Below the pieces are notes generated by a model. That model did no database searches. It saw only the letters and a program-made list of their open reading frames with translations, and was not told where the DNA came from. A stretch of 50,505 nt of DNA, from the NCBI GenBank assembly GCA_902494515.1, contig CABUTS010000015.1, forward strand, positions 1 through 50,505, in the 5' to 3' direction. Below are positions 36,804-45,761 of the stretch, piece by piece. Position 1 is the first letter of the stretch, and each line of letters starts with the position of its first letter. The stretch comes from an uncultured Muribaculaceae bacterium. GTDB lineage: Bacteria > Bacteroidota > Bacteroidia > Bacteroidales > Muribaculaceae. Made by a program: the position numbers and the translations under genes.

Positions 36804-36899
36804 TTACGATTGGTTACATTCTAATACGATGTAATCGGCTCATTTACTTAATGCGGAAATGAAGAAAGATAATGAAATGGCGTTTTTTACAATTCGGTT
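36804..36899. other. Spacer between the eroded fragment and the regulator promoter
   Basis: About 95 nt containing no TAnnTTTG on the minus strand, so I see no recognisable promoter for the minus-strand PUL cluster. Together with the fragment at 36672 it makes up most of the 318-nt gap between the divergent operons. Confidence 0.5.
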
Positions 36900-36930
36900 T
36901 TTGTTATTTCGGAATTTCTTATTAACTTTG
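36900..36930 (+). promoter_or_regulatory. Consensus promoter of the membrane AraC regulator
   Basis: TTTG at 36900-36903, 19-nt spacer, TAACTTTG at 36923-36930: an exact Bacteroidota promoter. The regulator start codon is 53 nt downstream. Confidence 0.82.
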
Positions 36931-36983
36931 TGAGTAACTAAGGCCGGCGGTCTATGCCGCAGATGGCCGTTTGATACCATGAG

Positions 36984-39863
36984 ATGACCGTAAGGATGTT
37001 GTTAATCAGATATTTATTTTTGTGGGTGCTAACGTTTGTTGTTCTTGGCTTTGCTGAGGACTGCCATGCTGTGCGTCCGACAAAGAACCTGACAACGACC
37101 GACGGTCTGAGCGACATTCTGGTAAATTCGATTTACAAGGACGACCGCGGCTATGTTTGGATAGGAACTGAGTCGGCCGTGGACCGCTACGACGGTAACG
37201 CGCTGGTATCCTTCCCGTTGCCGAAAGATTCCCGGGGCCGCGGCCGCGTGAATACTGTGTTGCGGGTGAAAACCGGCGACGTTTATGTCGGGTCGAACGC
37301 GGGCTTGTGCGTGATTTACAATGGTACGGAGACTCCGCAGCCCATACTGGCGGACAAAATCAACTCGCAGGTGACGGCACTCGCCACCGACGGTCGCCAA
37401 AACCTCTATATCGCTACCGACCAGGGCGTTTTCTGCTATAATTTTCAGCGGAAAAACGTGCAGAAACTCAACCCGAACCGCGACCTGCGCAAGCCCGACA
37501 ATCACTTCGTGGACCTCCTGGTCCTGGATGACCGCGTACTTTGGGCCGCTACCGCCCACACCTTATTTAAATATATCATCGATAGCGACCACACACTTTC
37601 ATACCCGATTCCTGAGGGGGAGTGCACAAATATCGTGCAGATGGGCGACAGTCTGTGGCTCGGGCTGCGCGGAGTAGGGGTCATGACTTTCGACATCGCG
37701 ACCTCGGAGTTCGGGGCGCCGGTAGCCGTCGGGAACAACCTGATTACCGGTCTCGCCGTCGACAGAGATTTCAAACTCTACATCTCGACCGACGGCGAGG
37801 GCATTTTCCGCTTTTCGCCGGCCGACAGCCGTTTTGATGCGCACTTCTCCACTACCGATGGCCGTAATCCGCTGAAATCCAATTCGGTATACTCCCTGAT
37901 GACCGATGATTTGGGGCTGTTATGGGTCGGCTACTACCAGATGGGAGTGGAATATACACCGAATTACCGCAGCTATTTCAGCACATACACTCTGGAAAAG
38001 GGGGGCTCGCAGGGGAAATCCGGTTCGCAGGGTGGCGGGGAATCGGTGAATAATGTGATCTTTGACTCCAAACCCTATGCCGTCCGCTCTGTGGCGATCG
38101 ACGGGCATAAGAAGATAATCGGTACGCGCGACGGCCTTTTTGTCGTCGATGAACTGACCGGGATCGTCCGCCGCTACAGCAAGCCGGAGCTCCGGTCAAA
38201 CATGATTTTCTGTATATATCCCATTGGAAATCACCGTTTTCTGATAGGAACGTACAATGGCGGCATGTACACTCTCGACACCTCGACCGGCATGCTCTCC
38301 GACTTCGATAGCGCCGGAACCATCGGCAGCGCAACCACTGTTTTCTCTATGGTAAACGACGACCGGGGCAACCTCTGGGCGGCGACCTCCGCGGGGCTGA
38401 TCCGTTTCCGCAACGGTCTCCCGCCGCAGGTGTTCACTTCGCGTAACTCCCCGCTTCCCGATGGAAATGTCTACGAAATCTTCTTTGACAGCGCAGGGCG
38501 CGGATGGATCTGCACCGAAAACGGCATGGCAATCTGGGACGGCGAAAATCTGACCACCAACCGCTTTCCGGTTGACTTCATCCACAAGCAGAAAATCCGC
38601 GACATTTTCGAGGACTCCTCCCATAACCTCTACTTCGCTCCTGACCGCGGCAGCCTCTTCCGTTCCGACCTTTCGCTGACGAAATACGGACCTGTGACCT
38701 TTTCGGCCGACGAGAATGTCACCGTGATGTTTATTGTCGAGGACAAAGACGGGTGGTTGTGGTTCGGCACCGACAAGGGGCTGATCCGCTACGACAAGAA
38801 GGAGAACTTTCACCATTTCAACAATGCCGACGGTCTGCCGAACCAGGTGTTCACCCTCTGTTCGCCCGTCAGGGATTCCAACGGCGACCTTTGGATGGGC
38901 AATTCATCGGGGCTCATCAGGCTCGACTTTGAGAAATTCCGCCTTTCGGACGCCGATGATCATCATCCGCTGAAGGTTACGAATCTGATGTCGCGCGGCA
39001 AGAGTATCATCGCGCGTATGCGCAAGTCCCGCAAGATGCTCTCCATCAACCTCACCGGCGATGAAAACGATCTGGTGGTCTATGTGTCGGATTTCAGCTA
39101 CAAGTCGCCGGCGCATTTCGTCACCGAATATCTCCTTGAGGGGGGCGCGGAGACCTGGCACCGCACCGACGGCTCTAAGCCGATTCACCTTTACGACCTC
39201 CCGTCGGGCGACTATCGGCTGCGGCTCCGCGTGCAGGACGACCCCCGAACCGAAACCATCCTGACCATCCACAAGACATCGAATACGAGCTGGGCGCTGA
39301 TCTTTATCATTGTCCTCCTTTCCGCCGGCATCTGCTATACATTATATATATTATACAAACGCCACTATCAGCGCCGCGACGAATACGGCTATGACTACGC
39401 TTACGGCTCGGGAGCTTACGGCTCGGGAGCTGACGGCGCAGGGTCTGACGGTTCGGGCGCAGACGGCGGCGCAGCTGATAAGGAGCGCCATATCAGCTAC
39501 AAGACAACACGCCTGAGCGATGAGGAGTGCAAACGCCTTATGAAGGCTCTGACCTCCGTGATGAACAACGACAAACCTTACACCAATCCTGACCTGAAGA
39601 ACTCCGATCTCGCCACGATGATCGGTACCAAGAGTCATTCGCTCTCCTTCCTGTTCAATCAGTACCTTAAAAAGAGTTTCTACGACTATGTTAATGAATA
39701 CCGAGTGAATGAATTCAAGCGCCTGGTTAAAGAATCCGACATCTCGAAGTACACGCTGACGGCGCTCTCCGAGAAGTGCGGTTTCTCGTCGCGGGCAAGT
39801 TTCTTCCGCCACTTCAAGGCTATCACCGGGGTGACTCCGGCGGAATTTATCAAGAATAAATAG
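36984..39863 (+). CDS. Membrane-spanning AraC regulator with beta-propeller sensor, no kinase
   Basis: 959 residues. An N-terminal signal or membrane segment precedes about 14 two-component-regulator-propeller repeats ('YVWIGTESAVDRYDG', 'LWFGTDKGLIRYD') to about 640, then a Y_Y_Y-type beta domain ('FSYKSPAHFVTEYLLEGG'). One transmembrane helix lies at about 769-790 ('WALIFIIVLLSAGICYTL'). A Gly/Ser/Ala/Asp-rich low-complexity linker (about 795-832) and an AraC domain (about 845-959, 'YTLTALSEKCGFSSRASFFRHF') complete it. In ordinary hybrid two-component sensors a histidine kinase and receiver stand between the helix and the AraC domain; both are absent. It probably senses a glycan in the periplasm and acts on DNA from the membrane (inference). 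It has its own promoter, and ECF sigma and susCD genes follow. Confidence 0.9.
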   Translation: MTVRMLLIRYLFLWVLTFVVLGFAEDCHAVRPTKNLTTTDGLSDILVNSIYKDDRGYVWIGTESAVDRYDGNALVSFPLPKDSRGRGRVNTVLRVKTGDVYVGSNAGLCVIYNGTETPQPILADKINSQVTALATDGRQNLYIATDQGVFCYNFQRKNVQKLNPNRDLRKPDNHFVDLLVLDDRVLWAATAHTLFKYIIDSDHTLSYPIPEGECTNIVQMGDSLWLGLRGVGVMTFDIATSEFGAPVAVGNNLITGLAVDRDFKLYISTDGEGIFRFSPADSRFDAHFSTTDGRNPLKSNSVYSLMTDDLGLLWVGYYQMGVEYTPNYRSYFSTYTLEKGGSQGKSGSQGGGESVNNVIFDSKPYAVRSVAIDGHKKIIGTRDGLFVVDELTGIVRRYSKPELRSNMIFCIYPIGNHRFLIGTYNGGMYTLDTSTGMLSDFDSAGTIGSATTVFSMVNDDRGNLWAATSAGLIRFRNGLPPQVFTSRNSPLPDGNVYEIFFDSAGRGWICTENGMAIWDGENLTTNRFPVDFIHKQKIRDIFEDSSHNLYFAPDRGSLFRSDLSLTKYGPVTFSADENVTVMFIVEDKDGWLWFGTDKGLIRYDKKENFHHFNNADGLPNQVFTLCSPVRDSNGDLWMGNSSGLIRLDFEKFRLSDADDHHPLKVTNLMSRGKSIIARMRKSRKMLSINLTGDENDLVVYVSDFSYKSPAHFVTEYLLEGGAETWHRTDGSKPIHLYDLPSGDYRLRLRVQDDPRTETILTIHKTSNTSWALIFIIVLLSAGICYTLYILYKRHYQRRDEYGYDYAYGSGAYGSGADGAGSDGSGADGGAADKERHISYKTTRLSDEECKRLMKALTSVMNNDKPYTNPDLKNSDLATMIGTKSHSLSFLFNQYLKKSFYDYVNEYRVNEFKRLVKESDISKYTLTALSEKCGFSSRASFFRHFKAITGVTPAEFIKNK

Positions 39864-39866
39864 TCT

Positions 39867-39949
39867 CAAATTCTTATGAGACCATGAATCTCATATTCTT
39901 AAGTATTTGAGCTGCAATCAGTAAGACTTTGATTTATCCAAAATTCTTA
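39867..39949 (+). promoter_or_regulatory. Three phased ATTCTTA direct repeats, candidate regulator operator
   Basis: CAAATTCTTA ends at 39876, CATATTCTTA at 39901 and AAAATTCTTA at 39949. The spacings of 25 and 48 bp are close to multiples of the helical turn. The first copy follows the regulator stop directly; the last ends about 50 bp before the ECF -7 box, a usual place for AraC-type activator sites. The first two also form the inverted pair ATGAGA/TCTCAT. Confidence 0.5.
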
Positions 39950-39999
39950 AAAGAGATACAATCGGGGTTTAAAAACTTTCAAACGGCTTTTTTGAGATG

Positions 40000-40007
40000 T
40001 AATTTTG
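40000..40007 (+). promoter_or_regulatory. -7 element for the ECF sigma gene
   Basis: TAATTTTG, a TAnnTTTG match 48 nt before the start codon. At the -33 distance only ACTTTC is present, so the promoter looks activator-dependent, which fits the repeats just upstream. Confidence 0.5.
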
Positions 40008-40055
40008 CATCGTCGAAACAATCCGACGCAAAAACGACATTTTCAAAATCAAGCC

Positions 40056-40685
40056 ATGAAAACAAAAGAAAACGGCAATTCATCCATCATTCTCGCAGGC
40101 GCCTTCGCCGCTGACTCCGACATCGAAGCCGGCAACAACGCCAACGAGGTCTGCGGCGCAAACGCTGAAACACATCGCGCGACAGACAATACAGCCGTAA
40201 TCGTCAAATCCTACCGCGGTAATTACACCAAGGTTCTCAACTTCATTGCTTCGCGCATCAACTGCATGGAGGATGCCGAAAATCTCACCCAGGATGTATG
40301 GCTGAGACTGCTCACCTATAATAAACCAATCGAATCCGAAACAGTGCTGCCGCTTATATTTGTCATCGCCCGTAATCTGATCAATGATTACCTGCGCCGC
40401 GTCTGCCATGCCAACGACTACACCCGTGAATGGCTCGAAAACAACGGTGACCGCCACGAAATTTCGCCCGAAATGGTCCTCTCGGCCTGTGAAATCGCAC
40501 GAAAAGAGCGCGAACGTGTTGAGTGCCTGCCTGCACAACGCCGTATTATATATGTAATGAATCGCTACGAAGAGAAAACGGCCGATGAAATCGCCTCAGC
40601 ACTTTCACTTTCGAAGCGAACGGTCGAAAACCACCTCCGTCTGGGACGCCACGATGTCCGCGACTACATCGCTGCGATTGTCTGA
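40056..40685 (+). CDS. ECF-type RNA polymerase sigma factor
   Basis: 209 residues from MKTKENGNSS; the frame extends to 40005 but across the promoter box. Region 2 ('YTKVLNFIASRINCMEDAENLTQDVWLRLL') and 'PLIFVIARNLINDYLRR', then region 4 with the helix-turn-helix ('EEKTADEIASALSLSKRTVENHLRLGRHDV'), are clear. The N-terminal about 45 residues are Ala/Asn-rich. No FecR-like anti-sigma gene lies next to it, unlike most PUL-linked sigma factors. It sits between the membrane regulator and susC, with no separate promoter seen before susC, so it may drive or be co-transcribed with the Sus genes. Confidence 0.9.
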   Translation: MKTKENGNSSIILAGAFAADSDIEAGNNANEVCGANAETHRATDNTAVIVKSYRGNYTKVLNFIASRINCMEDAENLTQDVWLRLLTYNKPIESETVLPLIFVIARNLINDYLRRVCHANDYTREWLENNGDRHEISPEMVLSACEIARKERERVECLPAQRRIIYVMNRYEEKTADEIASALSLSKRTVENHLRLGRHDVRDYIAAIV

Positions 40686-40807
40686 CTCCCCCCTCTCCGG
40701 GCGCCATCGTCTGATTTCCTTCTCTCAGCCGCCGCAAGGCTCCCGGGTCGGAAACCTGAACTCCGAAACTTCAATCTCTAAATAAACCAATAACACCTTA
40801 ACATTTT

Positions 40808-43800
40808 ATGAGCATTCGACTTAGCTACGCTATGCCATGGAAGCATATACTGCGAACAAGTGTGCTGGTTGCCCTTCTGGCTGCCGCCGCTCCCCAGTAT
40901 GCCCACGCGCAAACAGCTTCAGCCGCAGCCGCGACCACAGGTCAGGTTACGGGTGTGGTGAATGACGAAAACGGTGAGCCCCTGATCGGCGCTTCCGTAC
41001 TCGTGAAAGGCACCACCGTCGGCGCCTCTACCGACATCGACGGTAATTTCTCAATCAAGGCCGGCAAGGGCGCAACCCTTGTGGTCTCTTATGTGGGTTA
41101 TGACAGTCAGGAGGTCGCCGTCACCGGTAGCCCCCTGACTATCACTATGCAACCCAACAACCAGATGCTCGACGAAGTGGTTGTCGTCGGCTATGGTACT
41201 CAGAAAAAAGCAACAATGACCGGTTCTGTCGCTGTGGTGGACTCCAAGGCGATGGAAAACAAAGGTTCCCTCTCCAGCCCCGTGCAGGCCATCCAGGGTC
41301 AGGTTCCCGGTGTTATCGTAACCCGCAACTCCTCGGCCCCCGGTGATGAAAGCTGGAACATGACCCTCCGTGGTACTGTTTCGGCCAACGCCGCCGCTCC
41401 GCTGGTTATCATCGACGGCGTCGAATACGAAAGTGTCAACGACCTGCGACTGATCAACCCCTCGGATATCGAGAGCATGAACTTCCTGAAGGACGCCTCC
41501 GCATCCATCTACGGTAGCAAGGCTGCCGGCGGTGTAATCCTGATCACCACCAAGTCGGCCCAGGCCGGCAAGGTTAAAGTGGACTACAGCGGTTCCTTCA
41601 CCTACAAGCATATCGGTCTGTCGGCCGAAATGCTGAGCCTCGAACAGTGGGCCGACGGTATCCTCGAGGCTTCGGCCAACGACGGTGCCGGCGCCAACGA
41701 CACATGGGTGCGCTACGCTCAGTTAGCCAAGAAGTACAAGAACCAGTGGATCAACGGCAACCCCCTGAACATGGCCAATGTCGATGAAATGGTATTCTTC
41801 GACACCGACTGGCAGGATGTGATGTGGGGTGACTCCTGGTCTACCCAGCACGAACTTTCGGTCAGCGGCGGTTCCGAAAAGAACACCTACCGCTTCTCGC
41901 TCGGCTACATGTATGACGACTCCAACCTCAAATGGGGCAACAACCACAACCAGCGTGTCAACCTCCGCCTGAACAACGGAATGCAGTTAGCCGAGAACTT
42001 CACCCTCCAGAGCGTCATCTCCTACAACCGTCAGGACCAGGTGGCTCCGACTCAGATCGGCGCAGCCCTCACCGTGAACTCCGCCCAGCCCGGCTTCCCC
42101 ACCTCCACCGCTACCGGCAAGCCCTACGCCTGGGGCCGCGACTGGCGCACTCCCAACTGGCTCGTTGAGCTCGGCGGCGACAACAAGCTGAAAGTGAGCG
42201 CCGTCAACATCAGCGAGACTCTGCGCTACGAAATTATCTCCGGCCTGACCGCCAACGCCGTCCTCGGTTACAACCACTCCGAGGCAACCCGCGACACCAA
42301 GTCGATTCCCATCGACTTCTACACTTACAACGACACTCCCGAGTGCACCTTCCCCCTGCAGAAGGACACCTATTACAACAAGACCTGGTCGCAGACCGAC
42401 TTCTACTCCATCCAGGGTTACGTCAACTACAACAAGACCTTCAACAACGACCACAACCTGACCCTCATGGCCGGTATGCAGTACAACCTCAAGCAGTACG
42501 AAGGTTCCGGTTCCCACTCCCTCGACATCCAGCCCTCGCTGAACGTGCCCAACGGCAACGGTGAGATCTCCCTGAAGGACGTCAGCAAATGGGAAGAGTC
42601 AATCCTCTCGTACTACGGCCGTGCCAACTACGACTACAAGAGCAAATACCTCTTCGAAGCCCAGGCCCGTTACGACGGCAGCTCGAAGTTCCGTCCCGAA
42701 AACCGCTGGGCTTTCTTCTGGGGCACCTCGCTCGGCTGGCGCATCACTCAGGAGAAATTCATGGAAGGTATCGCCGAATGGGTCAGCGACCTGAAGCTCC
42801 GCGCATCCTACGGTAACGTGGGTAACCAGAGCGGTATCGACCGCTACGACGGCACCCTGCTCTACAACGTTGCCTCCACCTCCGGCACACTCATCGGCGG
42901 CCAGCTCGTCGGCACCCTCAACACCAACGGCAAGCTCGTCTCCACCGACCGTACCTGGGAGCGTATCCACAACTACAATATCGCCCTTGACTTCGGCTTC
43001 TTCAACAACCGCCTGCGCGGTACTGCCGAAGCTTTCTGGAAGCGCACCAACAATATGCTGATCGGCGTCACCTATCCCGGTATCCTCGGCGACTCCGCCC
43101 CCACGGGCAACAAGGGTAAGTTCAAGGCCTGGGGTTATGAAGGTCAGGTTAACTGGAACGACCACATCGGCAACGTGAACTACCACATCGGCGGCACATT
43201 CACCTACACCGACAATAAGCTCCTCGACCGCGGCGGCAGCGGCGTGATCCAGGCCGGTCTCCGCTCGGACCGCGAAGGCTACCCCCTGCGTTCCGTATTC
43301 GGTCTGCGCTACTGCGGCAAGATCGAGAACGAGGAGATGCTCGCGAAATACAAGGACCGCTACCAGGAGACCTCGCAGATCGGCAACATCCGTATGCTCC
43401 GTGTCGGCGACAATATGTTCGAGGATGTCAACAAGGACGGTAAGCTCACCGCCGAGGACCTCGTTTACCTCGGTACCGACGATCCCAAGATTCAATTCTC
43501 CTTCAACTTCGGCGCTGAATGGAAAGGTTTCGACGTAAACTTCATTTTCCAGGGCGCAGGCAAGCGCACCGTCTATCGCCGTCAGGGCAACGGCGGTTCC
43601 GATCCCTGGCAGATTCCTATGCGTAACCGCTACCAGAACGGCTCGAACCACTGGGTCGGCAACGTATGGAGCCCCGAAACTCCCGACAACCGCTATTGCC
43701 CCCTCACCTTCGTGAGCGACATCAACAACTACAACTATCAGTGTTCCAGCTTCCTGGTCAACGACGGCAGCTATCTGCGTCTGAAGAACTTCACCATCGG

Positions 43801-43996
43801 CTACACGCTGCCCGCCTCAATCATCAACCGCCAGAAAGTTATCTCTAACCTCCGCGTCTACATCACCGGTACCGACCTCTGGGAGACAGCCCATATCCAC
43901 GACGGATGGGATCCCGAAGCCGCTTCGACCGTAACAAACATGTCGCGTTACCCCTTCAACCGCACCTGGACTTTCGGTGCCAACATCACCTTCTAA
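40808..43996 (+). CDS. SusC/RagA-family TonB-dependent outer-membrane transporter
   Basis: 1062 residues with a signal peptide (to about 'QYAHAQ'). A CarboxypepD_reg-like domain ('GVVNDENGEPLIGASVLVKGT') is followed by the SusC plug motif ('MLDEVVVVGYGTQKKATMTGSV') and the 22-strand barrel, ending in a terminal aromatic (NITF). It imports oligosaccharides through the outer membrane, powered by TonB, with SusD as its lid. SusD starts 10 nt after its stop. The 122-nt upstream spacer has no TAnnTTTG box, consistent with transcription from the sigma gene promoter or an ECF promoter. Confidence 0.95.
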   Translation: MSIRLSYAMPWKHILRTSVLVALLAAAAPQYAHAQTASAAAATTGQVTGVVNDENGEPLIGASVLVKGTTVGASTDIDGNFSIKAGKGATLVVSYVGYDSQEVAVTGSPLTITMQPNNQMLDEVVVVGYGTQKKATMTGSVAVVDSKAMENKGSLSSPVQAIQGQVPGVIVTRNSSAPGDESWNMTLRGTVSANAAAPLVIIDGVEYESVNDLRLINPSDIESMNFLKDASASIYGSKAAGGVILITTKSAQAGKVKVDYSGSFTYKHIGLSAEMLSLEQWADGILEASANDGAGANDTWVRYAQLAKKYKNQWINGNPLNMANVDEMVFFDTDWQDVMWGDSWSTQHELSVSGGSEKNTYRFSLGYMYDDSNLKWGNNHNQRVNLRLNNGMQLAENFTLQSVISYNRQDQVAPTQIGAALTVNSAQPGFPTSTATGKPYAWGRDWRTPNWLVELGGDNKLKVSAVNISETLRYEIISGLTANAVLGYNHSEATRDTKSIPIDFYTYNDTPECTFPLQKDTYYNKTWSQTDFYSIQGYVNYNKTFNNDHNLTLMAGMQYNLKQYEGSGSHSLDIQPSLNVPNGNGEISLKDVSKWEESILSYYGRANYDYKSKYLFEAQARYDGSSKFRPENRWAFFWGTSLGWRITQEKFMEGIAEWVSDLKLRASYGNVGNQSGIDRYDGTLLYNVASTSGTLIGGQLVGTLNTNGKLVSTDRTWERIHNYNIALDFGFFNNRLRGTAEAFWKRTNNMLIGVTYPGILGDSAPTGNKGKFKAWGYEGQVNWNDHIGNVNYHIGGTFTYTDNKLLDRGGSGVIQAGLRSDREGYPLRSVFGLRYCGKIENEEMLAKYKDRYQETSQIGNIRMLRVGDNMFEDVNKDGKLTAEDLVYLGTDDPKIQFSFNFGAEWKGFDVNFIFQGAGKRTVYRRQGNGGSDPWQIPMRNRYQNGSNHWVGNVWSPETPDNRYCPLTFVSDINNYNYQCSSFLVNDGSYLRLKNFTIGYTLPASIINRQKVISNLRVYITGTDLWETAHIHDGWDPEAASTVTNMSRYPFNRTWTFGANITF

Positions 43997-44006
43997 ACTT
44001 TAAGTC

Positions 44007-45716
44007 ATGAAAAAGATATTCAAATATATGGCTATGGCGCTGATGGCACTGGCTTCCACCTCGTGTCTCAACCTCAGCCCGCAGGATCAGCTCTCCGAGG
44101 ACGACCTCTGGGGGAAGCCCGGCGACTATGAGAGCTTCGCCAACGTCTTCTATGGCTGGCTGCCCGACTTCGGCACCATCTACGACAACCTCCACGCCGA
44201 CAAGCGCTCCGACCTCGTGCGCGACAAGAGCGGCGTCAACACCTTCGCCAACGGTACTAACTCCGTGCCCCAGGGCGACGGCGACTACACCGGCGCTTAC
44301 AAGAACATCCGCCGCTGCAACCTTCTGATCCAGAACGCCGCAAACTATGCCAACCAGGCCGAAATCGCCCAGTATGTAGGCGAGGCTTACTTCTTCCGCG
44401 CCTGGAACTACTTCGCTCTGATGCAGAAGTTCGGCGACGTCATCATCGTTGACCGTACCATCGACGTGGACGACGCCCTGATGAAGGCTTCCCGCAACGA
44501 CCGCTCGGAAGTCGCTGATTTCATCATCAATGACCTCAAGACCGCAACCGGTCTGCTCAAACCCACCAAGGAGGTGCCCGAAGGCCGTGTTGGCGTTGAA
44601 GGCGCATGGGCATTCATGGCCCGCGTTGCACTCTTCGAAGGCACATGGCAGAAATTCCGCGGCAACACCGAGCGCGGCAAGGAACTCTGCAACATCGCCG
44701 CCGACGCTGCCGAGCAGGTCATGAACTCCGGCAACTTCGAGCTCTTCCAGCCCGCAACTCTGGGCGAACAGGCTTACCGCTATATGTTCATCCTCGAGGA
44801 TGTCACCTGCAACCCCGCCGGCCTGACCAAGAGCGCCAACCACGAGTACATCATCAAGCGCTGCTACGACCCCACCCTGAAGGTCATCGGCAAAAACGTG
44901 AATGTCGAAGTGCTCGCCAACGCCCAGATCATCAACGGCCGCTTCGCCGATATGTATCTCTGCCAGGACGGTCTTCCCATCGAGAAATCATCTCAGTTCA
45001 AGGGCTATGAGACCGTCAAGAGCGAATGGCAGAACCGCGACAACCGTATGCACACTACCCTGATGCGCCCCGGCGACAACTTCTGGAGCATCACCGAGAA
45101 GGGATGCCGCATCAACTGGAAGGGGGACGAAGAGGAGATCGCCCATGCCGAATACAAGAACTTCTTGCCTAACTGGGGCAACGGTTACTTCCCCCAGAAG
45201 TGGGCCACCGAACGTCAGCTCGGCAACGCCAACGACGGCTCCTACGACTGGCCCGTGCTCCGCTACGCCGAAGTGCTCCTGACCTACGCCGAAGCCAAGT
45301 TCGAGGCCAACGACGCCATCTCCGACGAGGACCTCAACAAGAGCCTCAACCTTGTACGCCTCCGCGTGAACCCCAAGATGCCCCGTCTGAGCAACCAGCT
45401 CGTATCGGCCAACGGTCTTGACATGCGCACCGAAATCCGCCGCGAGCGCACCATCGAGTTCTTCCAGGAGGGCTTCCGCATCGACGACCTCCGCCGCTGG
45501 AAGACCGCCGAGACCGAAATGCCCAAGGATTTCGTCGGCATCCACTACACCGGCGAATGGCTCATCCGCTGGACCAACCCCGGCATGCCCCTCGATTCCG
45601 AAGGACGCCTTATCTACGAAAGCGACCGCCAGTGGGGTGAGCGCAACTATCTGCACCCCCTGCCCGTGGATCAGCTCCAGCTCAACCCCAACCTGAAGCA
45701 GAACCCCGGCTGGTAA
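44007..45716 (+). CDS. SusD/RagB-family glycan-binding lipoprotein
   Basis: 569 residues with a lipobox at LASTSC (Cys20). The TPR-containing SusD fold is marked by 'FRAWNYFALMQKFGDV', 'ELCNIAADAAEQVMNSG', 'PVLRYAEVLLTYAEAKFEAND' and the C-terminal 'RRERTIEFFQEGFRIDDLRRW'. It binds the glycan at the cell surface and caps the SusC channel. It is encoded directly behind susC. Confidence 0.96.
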   Translation: MKKIFKYMAMALMALASTSCLNLSPQDQLSEDDLWGKPGDYESFANVFYGWLPDFGTIYDNLHADKRSDLVRDKSGVNTFANGTNSVPQGDGDYTGAYKNIRRCNLLIQNAANYANQAEIAQYVGEAYFFRAWNYFALMQKFGDVIIVDRTIDVDDALMKASRNDRSEVADFIINDLKTATGLLKPTKEVPEGRVGVEGAWAFMARVALFEGTWQKFRGNTERGKELCNIAADAAEQVMNSGNFELFQPATLGEQAYRYMFILEDVTCNPAGLTKSANHEYIIKRCYDPTLKVIGKNVNVEVLANAQIINGRFADMYLCQDGLPIEKSSQFKGYETVKSEWQNRDNRMHTTLMRPGDNFWSITEKGCRINWKGDEEEIAHAEYKNFLPNWGNGYFPQKWATERQLGNANDGSYDWPVLRYAEVLLTYAEAKFEANDAISDEDLNKSLNLVRLRVNPKMPRLSNQLVSANGLDMRTEIRRERTIEFFQEGFRIDDLRRWKTAETEMPKDFVGIHYTGEWLIRWTNPGMPLDSEGRLIYESDRQWGERNYLHPLPVDQLQLNPNLKQNPGW

Positions 45717-45761
45717 TCTCCGCCACCACGATAAAGTTTAAAGTTTAAAACCGCAATCGCA

